Shown here one piece after another: positions 43,010-51,702 of a DNA stretch of 64,000 nt. Made by a program: the position numbers and the translations under genes. Source of the DNA: Solitalea koreensis. GTDB lineage: Bacteria; Bacteroidota; Bacteroidia; Sphingobacteriales; Sphingobacteriaceae. Within the stretch, counting starts at the first letter, position 1. Every line of letters begins with the position of its first letter. The notes beneath the pieces were generated by a model, which was not told the origin of the DNA, made no database searches, and saw nothing but the letters and a program-made list of their open reading frames with translations. The DNA is taken from positions 62,001 to 126,000 of the forward strand of contig NZ_FXSZ01000001.1 in NCBI RefSeq assembly GCF_900182575.1. The letters are read 5' to 3'.

Positions 43010-43882
43010 ATGAATTTAACCGTTGTCGGATTGGGCCTAATCGGAGGCTCATTAGCTAAAGATCTTCGTTCAAAAGGAATCGCCAAACATATTATTGGAG
43101 TGGATAAAAACCCGGATCATTGTAATAAGGCCAAAGAGCTGGGGATTATTGATGAGTTCCAACCTTTAGACAAAGCCGTTGCAAATGCCGATCTAGTGAT
43201 TGTTTCGGTTCCGGTAAATGCCACTCTAAAGGTATTGACTATGGTTTTAGATCTTATCGATGACAAAACCGTTGTGATGGATGTGGGCTCAACAAAATCG
43301 GAAATATGTAAGGTTGTTGAAAATCATCCTCGCCGAAAGAATTACGTAGCCAATCATCCTATTGCAGGCACCGAATATTCAGGTCCGGTTGCTGCTATCG
43401 AAGGTTTATACGATAAAAAAACAACCATTATTTGCGATCAGGATAAGTCAGACCCTAAGGCTGTATTATTAATTAAGGTTTTACACGAAGCCATTGGCAT
43501 GCACGTAATTCATATGGAGGCTGAAGAGCATGATCGACACATTGCCTATGTTTCTCACCTATCGCATGTTATTTCTTACGTATTAGGAAAAACAGTATTG
43601 GAGATCGAGAAAGATGAAACCAATATTTTCGAATTGGCGGGATCCGGCTTTGCCTCAACAGCACGATTGGCCAAAAGTAATCCCGATATGTGGACGCCGA
43701 TCTTTATGCAGAATAAAAAATCGTTATTAAAAGCAGTAGATGAATACCAAAAGAATTTACAAGAATTCCGTGATTTGATAGCCGGAGATGACGAAAAAGC
43801 CTTGTATAATGAAATTGGTCGTATCAATGATATTCGCAGAGTATTGGAAGGCCTTGCCTTAAAACGAGCACAAGGAAATTAA
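43010..43882 (+). CDS. tyrA: Prephenate dehydrogenase
   Basis: This 290-residue enzyme converts prephenate to hydroxyphenylpyruvate for tyrosine synthesis. The NAD-binding motif VGLGLIGGSLAKDLRSKG starts at residue 5. Also present are the active-site His pattern NHPIAGTEYSGP, a VSHLSHVISYVLG segment and the domain end SGFASTARLAKSNPDMWTPI. There is no ACT domain. The ATG at 43010 is used; a TTG at 42977 in frame would add 11 residues. It follows the Ldh-family gene by 54 bases and converges with lepB. Confidence 0.93.
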   Translation: MNLTVVGLGLIGGSLAKDLRSKGIAKHIIGVDKNPDHCNKAKELGIIDEFQPLDKAVANADLVIVSVPVNATLKVLTMVLDLIDDKTVVMDVGSTKSEICKVVENHPRRKNYVANHPIAGTEYSGPVAAIEGLYDKKTTIICDQDKSDPKAVLLIKVLHEAIGMHVIHMEAEEHDRHIAYVSHLSHVISYVLGKTVLEIEKDETNIFELAGSGFASTARLAKSNPDMWTPIFMQNKKSLLKAVDEYQKNLQEFRDLIAGDDEKALYNEIGRINDIRRVLEGLALKRAQGN

Positions 43883-43888
43883 ATCCAT

Positions 43889-43930
43889 AAAAAACGTCGA
43901 GCCAAATTAGTTGACTCGACGTTTTTTTTA
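43889..43930. terminator. Bidirectional intrinsic terminator between tyrA and lepB
   Basis: A stem AAAACGTCGAG / CTCGACGTTTT with a 13-base loop and A/T tracts on both sides separates the convergent genes. Confidence 0.9.
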
Positions 43931-43958
43931 TGATATGAGTTTGAAGTAATTACTTCAA

Positions 43959-45071
43959 TTAATTAATTCCATTTAACAAGCGGCTCCAGCGAATTTTACT
44001 AAAGAGTCCTCCGTCTTTATTCCAGCTCATCCAGATAAAGATGGCTTTACCCACCACGTGATCTTCCGGCACAAAACCCCAAAAGCGTGAATCGGCTGAG
44101 TTATGACGATTATCACCCATCATGAAGTAATAATTCATTTTGAAGGTGTATGAATCAGTTTTCTTTCCATTAATGTAAATACCTGTGGCATCTTCCTTCA
44201 GTACATTCTTTTCATAAAACTCAATGCAACGGCGGTACAATGGTAAATTTTGAGCAGTCAGTTTAATCGTAGCCCCTTTTGCCGGCACCCATAATGGACC
44301 AAAATTATCCACATTCCATTTATATTGTGGATCCTGAGGATAAATTGACGGATCGGCTATACTATCAGGAACCGATAGTTTTTGAATGCTCTTAACATTC
44401 GCAAAGTTTTTTATCTTCTCGTAATTATCAGTAGTTAAAGTAAGGAAAAACTGGTTATCCTGGTATTTCTCCATTTCAACACCCATCTCCTGCAAAGTTT
44501 TGCGATTAAAATCAGTACCATTGGTAATTACATTGTACTGCATTTGTCCTTTATCACGAGGAGGAACAACGTTGCCGTTCACAAACACTTCACTGTTCAC
44601 GAGCTTAATGGTATCACCCGCAATGGCAATACAACGTTTAATGTAGTTCTCCCGTTTATCAACCGGTCTTGGCAATCCTGTGGAAGGATCAACATCCAAT
44701 GGATAATTAAACACGACAACATCACCACGCTTAATATCCTGAAAGCCCGGTAAACGGTGGTATCCTAATTCCACTGCATCAGAATAGGCTTTCATACCCA
44801 TGATCGAATGATGTGCAAAAGGAAAAGCTAAAGGCGTCATTGGCGTACGCGGACCATAATTCAATTTGCTGACAAAAAGAAAGTCGCCGACCATCAATGA
44901 TTTCTCCATCGAAGGAGTAGGAATCGTGTACGCTTCAATAAAAAAAGTACGAATTAAGGTGGCTGCAATTACTGCGAATAAAACTGCATCGAACCATTCA
45001 CGAGAAGCTGATTTTTTGGCTTTCGTCGCTTGTGGTTTTGTTTTTTCTTTCGTTGAAAAATTCAGGTTCAT
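43959..45071 (-). CDS. lepB: Signal peptidase I
   Basis: This 370-residue inner-membrane protease cleaves signal peptides. A membrane helix (about 26-45) is followed by the catalytic Ser S54 in TPSMEKSL. The general-base Lys K145 lies in [14 protein letters not shown], and the domain box [16 protein letters not shown] lies near the end. The long insertion between the two catalytic boxes ([20 protein letters not shown]) and the large size are usual for Bacteroidota. It is the last gene in the parA-parB-DUF5683-dapB-lepB group. Confidence 0.97.
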   Translation of the reverse strand: MNLNFSTKEKTKPQATKAKKSASREWFDAVLFAVIAATLIRTFFIEAYTIPTPSMEKSLMVGDFLFVSKLNYGPRTPMTPLAFPFAHHSIMGMKAYSDAVELGYHRLPGFQDIKRGDVVVFNYPLDVDPSTGLPRPVDKRENYIKRCIAIAGDTIKLVNSEVFVNGNVVPPRDKGQMQYNVITNGTDFNRKTLQEMGVEMEKYQDNQFFLTLTTDNYEKIKNFANVKSIQKLSVPDSIADPSIYPQDPQYKWNVDNFGPLWVPAKGATIKLTAQNLPLYRRCIEFYEKNVLKEDATGIYINGKKTDSYTFKMNYYFMMGDNRHNSADSRFWGFVPEDHVVGKAIFIWMSWNKDGGLFSKIRWSRLLNGIN

Positions 45072-45124
45072 ATTGAATGTCTTAAAACCAAGTATAGATT
45101 AATTGTAAATTCGTAGCATTCCGT

Positions 45125-45865
45125 TTAAAATGACAACATATCTTTCATCGTAAACACACCTTTACGGCTGACAATCCATTCAGCTGCTACTACGGCACCT
45201 GTGGCAAAACCTTTCCGATTAAATGCTGTATGCTTTAGATCGATACGATCGATATCGGAAATATAACTTACCGTATGCGTTCCGGGTATACCTTCTTCGC
45301 GTAGCGCTTCAATCAACAGACCATCAGGTGTATTAATTGGCTTTTCTTCCGTTCCGTCGTTTAACCAACCCTGCCATTTTGTTTTACGTTGCAGATTATC
45401 AATTATTCCTTCCGCTAACGTTATAGCAGTTCCGCTTGGATGATCCAATTTCTGAAGGTGATGAATCTCTTCCATCACAACATCATACTCGGCAAATCCG
45501 TTCATTATTTTAGCCAGTAACTGATTAATGTAAAATGTAATATTTACACCAATACTGAAATTGGTTGCATGGAATAATGAATGATTCTCCGTATTACATT
45601 TCGTTTTTACATCCTCGAAATGCTCGTACCAACCGGTAGTTCCAACAACAATTGGAGTACCGGCCTGAAAACAAAGTTCAATATTTCCCAATACGGTCTT
45701 GGGGGTACTGAATTCAATAGCAACATCGGCCCTTTTCAAGTTTTCAACCGTAAGCTGATCAAGATTTGTCTCATCGATTTTGAGCACAATAGTATGCCCA
45801 CGTTGCAAAGCGATTTGTTCGATCTCTTTGCCCATCTTTCCGTATCCAAGTAATGCAATATTCAC
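45125..45865 (-). CDS. dapB: 4-hydroxy-tetrahydrodipicolinate reductase
   Basis: This 246-residue enzyme acts in the lysine/diaminopimelate pathway, reducing the cyclic product of DapA with NAD(P)H. The coenzyme motif GYGKMG is at residues 7-12 and the substrate-binding HPSGTA sequence lies near residue 145 (KLDHPSGTAITLAEG). The start is GTG 45865, giving MNIALLGYGK as in relatives; a TTG at 45874 is also in frame. It is 53 bases upstream of lepB in a common Bacteroidota cluster. Confidence 0.95.
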   Translation of the reverse strand: MNIALLGYGKMGKEIEQIALQRGHTIVLKIDETNLDQLTVENLKRADVAIEFSTPKTVLGNIELCFQAGTPIVVGTTGWYEHFEDVKTKCNTENHSLFHATNFSIGVNITFYINQLLAKIMNGFAEYDVVMEEIHHLQKLDHPSGTAITLAEGIIDNLQRKTKWQGWLNDGTEEKPINTPDGLLIEALREEGIPGTHTVSYISDIDRIDLKHTAFNRKGFATGAVVAAEWIVSRKGVFTMKDMLSF

Positions 45866-45973
45866 ACTAAACAAGTTAAAGGTTAGTTAAAGGATAACGT
45901 TTTTCAAACGCCCTCCTTTTTAATTTTATTATTAGTAGCGAGGCCAAGGCAATTGTTACAATTGGCCAGGTAT

Positions 45974-46669
45974 TTATTTCAAAGTAAATTTAAGACTCAC
46001 TCCTACGTAGTAGTTATTAGGTACCGAGGAGCCATAAGCCAATTGTGTAGGCTGAACCGTTGGCGCAATTTTCATGGCAAGGTCATCGCTCACATCAAAA
46101 TTAGAAAGTTCAGCATCAACATAGGCATCAATAATTTGAACACCATAAAATGCGATCATCCCAATGATACTCAAATCACGATAGCGTTTGTAATAATCTT
46201 TTGCGGAAATGATTTGCTCGGTACTAGCATTTTGATATTGAGGATAGAGATATGGATTTCCTGCCGTTCTGTATTTATATTCTCTTAAAAACTCCTGATA
46301 ATAATTTTGATTGAAATTAATTGCATAACCGATGGCAACGAATCCGCCGTACACAATTGGAAGTTTCCAATACTTTTTATTATAGATCTGTCCTAAACCA
46401 GGGAATATTGCAGCTCGGTACAGCGCCAAATCCGATTCGCGTTTAACCTTTACCTTTTTCTTCCCCAATGAATCCATCTTAACTTCATTTACCAGGGGAG
46501 CATTGGCACCAATTGAATCGGGTTTTGATTTCTTTAGTGAATCTACTTTTTGTGCAAAGCCTTCATTAGAAGCAATAAATAAAAATAACGCTACCGTTAA
46601 GCAGCGTATTATTAAACAATTAGCTAGTTTCTTATTTCCAACAGAACTCAATACGAACAATTTAGCCAA
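45974..46669 (-). CDS. DUF5683 domain protein
   Basis: This 231-residue exported or membrane protein has an N-terminal signal segment (CLTVALFLFIASNEGFAQK) and a central DUF5683 domain. The domain includes ALYRAAIFPGLGQIYNKKYWKLPIVYGG, a hydrophobic FVAIGYAINFN segment and a tyrosine-rich loop. The function is unknown. The first TTG (46669) overlaps the parB stop by 8 bases; no ATG or GTG gives a better start, so translational coupling is likely. It is conserved between parB and dapB across Bacteroidota. Confidence 0.88.
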   Translation of the reverse strand: MAKLFVLSSVGNKKLANCLIIRCLTVALFLFIASNEGFAQKVDSLKKSKPDSIGANAPLVNEVKMDSLGKKKVKVKRESDLALYRAAIFPGLGQIYNKKYWKLPIVYGGFVAIGYAINFNQNYYQEFLREYKYRTAGNPYLYPQYQNASTEQIISAKDYYKRYRDLSIIGMIAFYGVQIIDAYVDAELSNFDVSDDLAMKIAPTVQPTQLAYGSSVPNNYYVGVSLKFTLK

Positions 46670-47567
46670 TGATTTCGAGGATGCGATTTAAATCATTATT
46701 AGAAAGCACAGGAATTTCAATTCGTCCTTTCCCCTTTTCGTCAATACGTAAGGCTACTCTTGTTCCAAATTTTGAAGATAAGCCGTCTTCCACCCTTTTT
46801 ACATGAGGATTGGCCGTATTCACCTGCTTAGGTTCAACAGGCTCAGGTTTCTTTCCTAATTCACGAACCAGCTCCTCCACCTTACGAACAGAAAGATCTT
46901 TTTCAAGAATTTGACGGTAGATCCAGAGTTGCTTATCAATGTCTCCCACGTTAATGATAGCGCGGGCATGGCCCATTGAAATATGGTTATCACGTATGCC
47001 TGCCTGAATTACCGGTGGCAGTTTTAACAAACGCAAGTAATTGGTTACAGTTGATCGGTTTTTACTCACACGTTCACCCAACTCTTCTTGTTTCAAACCA
47101 ACCTCATCAACCATACGCTGAAAACTGATCGCAATTTCTATTGCATTCAGATCTTCGCGTTGAATGTTTTCGATAAGACCCATTTCCAGCATTTCCTGGT
47201 CATTGGCCAATCGTATGTATGCAGGAACTTCAGTTAGACCGGCAATTTTAGAAGCACGTAAACGACGTTCACCTGAAATTAACTGGAAACTTTTATCTCC
47301 CATCTTACGCACAGTAAGCGGCTGAATAATTCCTTGTAATTTTATCGATTCAGCAAGTTCACCTAATGCCAATTCATCAAAATCAGTACGGGGTTGAAAC
47401 GGGTTTACCTCTATTTGATCAACCTGGATGAATGACACCGAGCCAATTGCTGCAGTTTCAACTTTTTGTTGAGGGGCAACCAACTCAGGCTTTGAAACAG
47501 TGGTATCATTCTCTGCCAATAAGGCTCCTAGCCCTTTCCCCAATGCACTTTTTTTAATAACACTCAT
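46662..47567 (-). CDS. parB: Chromosome partitioning protein ParB
   Basis: This 301-residue CTPase-type DNA-binding protein loads on parS sites. The ParB/Srx domain has VDQIEVNPFQPRTDFDE, LAESIKLQGIIQPLTVRK and SGERRLRASKIAGL, the CTP-binding motif region. The HTH part has KQEELGERVSKNRSTVTNYL and the C-terminal dimerisation domain follows a flexible linker (VRELGKKPEPVEPK). It follows parA by 129 bases. No parS site was seen near it. The stop overlaps the DUF5683 start. Confidence 0.96.
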   Translation of the reverse strand: MSVIKKSALGKGLGALLAENDTTVSKPELVAPQQKVETAAIGSVSFIQVDQIEVNPFQPRTDFDELALGELAESIKLQGIIQPLTVRKMGDKSFQLISGERRLRASKIAGLTEVPAYIRLANDQEMLEMGLIENIQREDLNAIEIAISFQRMVDEVGLKQEELGERVSKNRSTVTNYLRLLKLPPVIQAGIRDNHISMGHARAIINVGDIDKQLWIYRQILEKDLSVRKVEELVRELGKKPEPVEPKQVNTANPHVKRVEDGLSSKFGTRVALRIDEKGKGRIEIPVLSNNDLNRILEIIG

Positions 47568-47696
47568 TCTCTTTACATTTAACGGTCCATACCGTTTTTA
47601 TTAAACTTATTTAAATATCTAAATCCTAACACCTAAACCTTAATGAAAAAATATCATTGCAGATTTAAGAATTAGGATCCCGATTTTCTGTACTTC

Positions 47697-48500
47697 TTAA
47701 ACGGCAGCAGTGCGCTCCGTTACAACTTCTTTGGTTAAGCCATTTTTTTTGAGCACCTCACGAGCAAGATTAATGTAGTTAATCGCCCCTTTACTGGTTG
47801 CATCATGCATAATAGCCGAAACTCCAAAACTTGGCGCTTCACTTAATTTGGTATTACGAGCAATGATAGTGTCAAATACTAAATCCTGGAAATGGGTTTT
47901 CACCTCTTCTACCACCTGGTTTGACAAACGTAAACGTACATCATACATGGTAAGCAAAATACCTTCAATTTGAAGATTGGTATTCAAACGGGTTTGAACA
48001 ATTTTGATTGTATTCAATAACTTACCCAAACCTTCCAATGCAAAATACTCACATTGAACCGGAACAATTACAGAATCAGCTGCTGTTAACGCATTAATGG
48101 TGATCAAACCTAATGAAGGTGAGCAATCGATAATAATGAAATCATATTGATCACGAATGGCCTCCAATACTTTTTTCATTCTGAACTCGCGCTCGTCCAT
48201 GTTAATCATCTCGATCTCGGCACCAACCAAGTCAATATGAGCAGGCAGCAAATCCAAATTAGGGGTGGAGGTATTTATGATTGCATCCTTAGCGTCAATA
48301 TCATTGATGATACATTCATAAACGCTTGATTTGATGCTGCGAGGGTCAAATCCGGTACCTGAAGTACTGTTGGCCTGCGGATCAGCATCGACAAGCAGGG
48401 TTTTATAGTCAAGAACGGCTAAACTAGCCGCTAAATTAATAGCCGACGTTGTTTTTCCTACTCCGCCCTTTTGATTGGCAAGCGCAATAATCTTACTCAT
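47697..48500 (-). CDS. parA: Chromosome partitioning ATPase ParA
   Basis: This 267-residue Walker-type ATPase segregates chromosome origins with ParB. The deviant Walker A is KGGVGKTTSAINLA near residue 11, with the first Lys of the motif. The Walker A' and B regions DADPQANSTSGTG and FIIIDCSPSLGLI follow, then the PVQCEYFALEGLGKL segment. It has no N-terminal HTH, so it is the short chromosomal Soj-type. It is the first gene of the parA-parB-DUF5683-dapB-lepB group and is divergent from an FMN reductase. Confidence 0.97.
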   Translation of the reverse strand: MSKIIALANQKGGVGKTTSAINLAASLAVLDYKTLLVDADPQANSTSGTGFDPRSIKSSVYECIINDIDAKDAIINTSTPNLDLLPAHIDLVGAEIEMINMDEREFRMKKVLEAIRDQYDFIIIDCSPSLGLITINALTAADSVIVPVQCEYFALEGLGKLLNTIKIVQTRLNTNLQIEGILLTMYDVRLRLSNQVVEEVKTHFQDLVFDTIIARNTKLSEAPSFGVSAIMHDATSKGAINYINLAREVLKKNGLTKEVVTERTAAV

Positions 48501-48662
48501 GTATCTAAAATATTGGTCTGTAACTGTTTAATTCTATTGAGTTGGCTAACAGAGGGGCAATTTATATTTTTTCATAGCTTTGCCCAGCTTTTTAGAGCGC
48601 TTAAAGATACAACTTCTTTGAACAAAATTATTAACGAACTGTTAGTCCCTAAAAATCATCAT

Positions 48663-49184
48663 ATGACCACCATCGTATCAAGCACTAATCGTAACGATAG
48701 CAATTCACTCGTTTTAGCCAAATACTACCAGAAACTGCTGGCAGAAAAAGGATTGGAAGCCAATATTCTTTGCCTGACACAACTTCCCGAGATGCTTATC
48801 TCTTCTGATTTATACGGAAAACGTAGCCCACAGTTTCAAAAAATTCAAGATGTGGTTACGGCTACTCAAAAATTCTTATTTATCATCCCTGAATACAACG
48901 GAAGCTTTCCCGGAATCTTAAAACTTTTTATTGATTGCTGTAAATTCCCTGAGAGTTTCAAAGACAAAAAAGCTGCATTAGTCGGGATTTCTGATGGAAA
49001 ATATGGCAACATTCGCGGCATTGAACACTTTACCGGCATTTGTCATTACATTGGTTTACAGGTAATGTCAACGAAACTGCATATACCGGCAATCGGAAAA
49101 GATTTAGACGAAAACGGCAACCCTACCGACGAAAGCACCATAAAATTTGTGAATGACCAGTGTGATAAGTTTATAAAATTCTAG
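48663..49184 (+). CDS. NAD(P)H-dependent FMN reductase
   Basis: This 173-residue flavodoxin-like oxidoreductase starts at ATG 48663 (MTTIVSSTNRNDSNSLVLAK). The FMN-binding loops are SSTNRNDSNS and IIPEYNGSFPGILKLFIDCC, with the conserved PEYN motif. It is a cytosolic flavoprotein, probably a dimer by analogy with NADPH-dependent FMN reductases. The substrate is unknown (quinone, azo compounds or chromate in relatives). The open frame extends upstream for 64 codons, but that portion overlaps the parA region and lacks coding character. Confidence 0.88.
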   Translation: MTTIVSSTNRNDSNSLVLAKYYQKLLAEKGLEANILCLTQLPEMLISSDLYGKRSPQFQKIQDVVTATQKFLFIIPEYNGSFPGILKLFIDCCKFPESFKDKKAALVGISDGKYGNIRGIEHFTGICHYIGLQVMSTKLHIPAIGKDLDENGNPTDESTIKFVNDQCDKFIKF

Positions 49185-49255
49185 ATTACACCATTATAAG
49201 TATGATTACACCGATTTGATTCGGTGTAATCATACAATAGTCAGTAGAATCAATT

Positions 49256-49774
49256 CTATATATTAAATTTCACCCAACCACTACCCTCGAATCCGAAATG
49301 AAATTGTTTTGGATTTATAATTTCGGCCATCAATTCAAGGTGATCAACTAAAGTTTCTCCTTTGGCGTTGTAAAACGTTGTACCATTAGCGAGGTATACT
49401 TTATCGCCTTTCGTGGCATACAAATTCATGAAATATGAATTGGAGAATAAATCTCCAATAAGAGCAAGGTGCTGTTCAATGGTTTTACCCGGCAATGCAA
49501 TCACCACAATTTCAGGATCAGAAAGCGCCAGTTCTTCCCAAGTGGTTTCCCCTGAAACCTCAGTCAGCTTGCCTCCTGCCAAGTCAATCATTTCTGCATT
49601 TAAACCGGCTAGTTTCAATGGCTCCAATTGCTCAACAATCGCAACCAGAGGTTTATCGGTAACGTATTTTAATTTATGTTGAATGATATCGATTCGGGTT
49701 TCCAACTCCTCTTTTTGATCGGCTGAAATATCTTCTCCCAACAAATATGATAGATTTTGCATAACTGAAGTCAT
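49256..49774 (-). CDS. Half-size periplasmic-binding-like (BtuF C-lobe-like) protein without a signal
   Basis: This 172-residue protein lacks a signal peptide. Its C-terminal half (DPEIVVIALPGKTIEQHLALIGDL, KGDKVYLANGTTFYNAKGETLVDHLELMAEIINP) resembles the C-lobe of cobalamin/iron-siderophore-binding proteins (Peripla_BP_2). Full-length members have about 270 residues with an N-lobe, which is absent. The start is ATG 49774; the TTG at 49792 overlaps a promoter element (49790-49797). The protein is likely cytosolic and cannot act as a standard ABC-transporter binding protein. It is divergent from the SBP gene. Confidence 0.65.
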   Translation of the reverse strand: MTSVMQNLSYLLGEDISADQKEELETRIDIIQHKLKYVTDKPLVAIVEQLEPLKLAGLNAEMIDLAGGKLTEVSGETTWEELALSDPEIVVIALPGKTIEQHLALIGDLFSNSYFMNLYATKGDKVYLANGTTFYNAKGETLVDHLELMAEIINPKQFHFGFEGSGWVKFNI

Positions 49775-49789
49775 ATTTACATTATCTTG

Positions 49790-49797
49790 CAAAGGTA
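49790..49797 (-). promoter_or_regulatory. -7 promoter element of the BtuF-like gene
   Basis: On the minus strand TACCTTTG fits TAnnTTTG. It overlaps the TTG codon at 49792, so translation must start downstream, at ATG 49774. No matching TTG -33 box was found at the usual spacing. Confidence 0.5.
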
Positions 49798-49843
49798 AAA
49801 CGCGGGCGAAGATTTTAGATATAATTAACAGATTTATTTCAGC

Positions 49844-51487
49844 ATGATCCTTTTCAGATTAAAAAAAAATTCTTTCATCATACTTTTAGTTTTTTGTGCT
49901 TTACTCTCAGCTTGTACTCACACCGAAGACACCTCCAATAAAAAAGTCTTTAACCTAAATTTTGACCAAGGCGTAAAATCGCTTGACCCGGCTTTCGCAC
50001 GCGACCAGATGAACATATGGTGTGTCAACCAATTATTTAATGGCTTATTGCAGTTAAGTGACAGCCTTATTGCAGTACCAGCAATTGCGAAAAGCTATAC
50101 CATTTCACCTGACGGATTACAATATACATTTGTACTTCGAAATGATGTTTATTTTCATGACGATGAATTATTTCAGGGAGGAAAAGGTCGAAAAGTAGTA
50201 GCCAATGATTTTGTGTACAGCTTCAATCGCCTTATCGACCGCAAAGTAGCCTCATCAGGTGCATGGATTTTTAATGATAAAATTAAAGACAGCACAGCAT
50301 TCAAAGCACTGAATGACACTACATTTTGCATTACGCTCACAAAACCTTTTCCTGCATTTCCCAGCCTGCTAACAGCACAGTACTGTTCGGTGGTACCGCA
50401 TGAGGTTACAGAACATTATGGCAAAGAGTTCCGAAATCATCCGGTCGGAACCGGCCCTTTCAAGTTCAAGTACTGGAAAGAAGGAGAAATCATGATCTTT
50501 CTGAAAAATGAAAATTACTGGGAGAAAAACGGGAACGACCGGCTGCCTTATCTCGATGCTGTGAAAGTATCATTCATAGCCGACAAACAAACCGCTTTTA
50601 TGGAATTTATAAAGCACAACATCGACTTTTTTAACAGCCTAGATGGAAGCTATAGAAATGATGTTTTAACAAAAACCGGCAAGTTACAAGAAAAATATCA
50701 AGGCAAATTTCAGTTAATCAAAGGGCCTTATTTAAATACGGAATACTTAGGAATGTTGGTGGATAGCAATATGGCCATTGTAAAGAACAGTCCGTTTAAG
50801 TATAAAAAATTCCGTCAGGCCATTAATTATGCTATTGATCGAAATAAAATGGTAAAATACCTGCGCAATGGAGTAGGCACACCTTCTGCTCAGGGCTTTA
50901 TACCAAAAGGCATGCCTGGTTTTGATGCAGAAAAAATCAAGGGGTATAGTTATAATCCTGAAAAGGCAAAAAAACTACTAGCTGAACTGGGTTATCCGGG
51001 TGGGGTAGGGCTACCGGAAATTACGCTAAACACCGTTAACTCCTATCGTGATTTGATCGAGTTTGTTCAAGGAGAACTCAACAATGTTGGCATTCGCTGT
51101 AAGGTAGAGTTACAACCCGGCGCAAGTCTGCGTGAGCTGATATCTAAAAATGGGGTGAACTTTTTCAGAGGCTCATGGATTGCCGATTATCCGGATGCTG
51201 AGAATTATCTTTCCGTATTTTACTCAAAGAATTATGTTCCAATAGGACCAAATTACACCAGTTTTAAAAGCAAAAAGTTTGACGAGCTGTTTGAACGCTC
51301 GTACTATGAAACCAATGATTCATTGCGCTATAAATTATACCAACAAATGGATAACCTGGTAATGGAAGAATCGCCGGTTATAATTTTATTTTATGATCAG
51401 TTGGTAAATATGTACCAGAACAATATTAGCGGCTATACGGTCAACCCTCTTAATCTTCTCAATCTAAAAAAAATAAAAAAGAATTAA
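49844..51487 (+). CDS. Peptide/nickel ABC transporter substrate-binding lipoprotein (SBP_bac_5)
   Basis: This 547-residue lipoprotein has a signal with a lipobox (LLSAC at about residues 22-26). The SBP_bac_5 domain (family of OppA/DppA/NikA) follows with SLDPAFARDQMNIWCVNQLFNGLLQ, the conserved N-terminal segment, NDVYFHDDE and NHPVGTGPFKFKYWKEGE. C-terminal motifs include FRQAINYAIDRNKMV and SWIADYPDAENYLSVFYSKN. It binds oligopeptides or similar ligands at the periplasm. No permease or ATPase genes are next to it, so it may pair with a distant transporter. It has its own terminator. Confidence 0.92.
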   Translation: MILFRLKKNSFIILLVFCALLSACTHTEDTSNKKVFNLNFDQGVKSLDPAFARDQMNIWCVNQLFNGLLQLSDSLIAVPAIAKSYTISPDGLQYTFVLRNDVYFHDDELFQGGKGRKVVANDFVYSFNRLIDRKVASSGAWIFNDKIKDSTAFKALNDTTFCITLTKPFPAFPSLLTAQYCSVVPHEVTEHYGKEFRNHPVGTGPFKFKYWKEGEIMIFLKNENYWEKNGNDRLPYLDAVKVSFIADKQTAFMEFIKHNIDFFNSLDGSYRNDVLTKTGKLQEKYQGKFQLIKGPYLNTEYLGMLVDSNMAIVKNSPFKYKKFRQAINYAIDRNKMVKYLRNGVGTPSAQGFIPKGMPGFDAEKIKGYSYNPEKAKKLLAELGYPGGVGLPEITLNTVNSYRDLIEFVQGELNNVGIRCKVELQPGASLRELISKNGVNFFRGSWIADYPDAENYLSVFYSKNYVPIGPNYTSFKSKKFDELFERSYYETNDSLRYKLYQQMDNLVMEESPVIILFYDQLVNMYQNNISGYTVNPLNLLNLKKIKKN

Positions 51488-51621
51488 TTTGGATTACTAA
51501 TAACATTCTCATCACCGAATTTTCCTATATACAAAACCCGCATGAGCAGTAAGCTCACAAACGGCCATTAAAGTAAAATTAGCGGGTTCTTGATGGCCTA
51601 TTAAAAACAAAACATTTTCAG

Positions 51622-51660
51622 AAAAAAGTCCCGGCGAATTACTTAACCGGGACTTTTTTA
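51622..51660. terminator. Bidirectional terminator between the SBP and TonB-receptor genes
   Basis: A stem AAAAAGTCCCGG / CCGGGACTTTTT with an 11-12-base loop has A and T tracts at the ends. It lies between the convergent SBP and receptor genes. Confidence 0.85.
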
Positions 51661-51702
51661 ATCTAACAGCTTACACTGAAGAGTCTTGTGGGCAATCATT
51701 TA

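Noticed and set aside
47568..48662. A parS site near parA/parB
   Set aside because: No convincing parS-type palindrome was found in or near the cluster.
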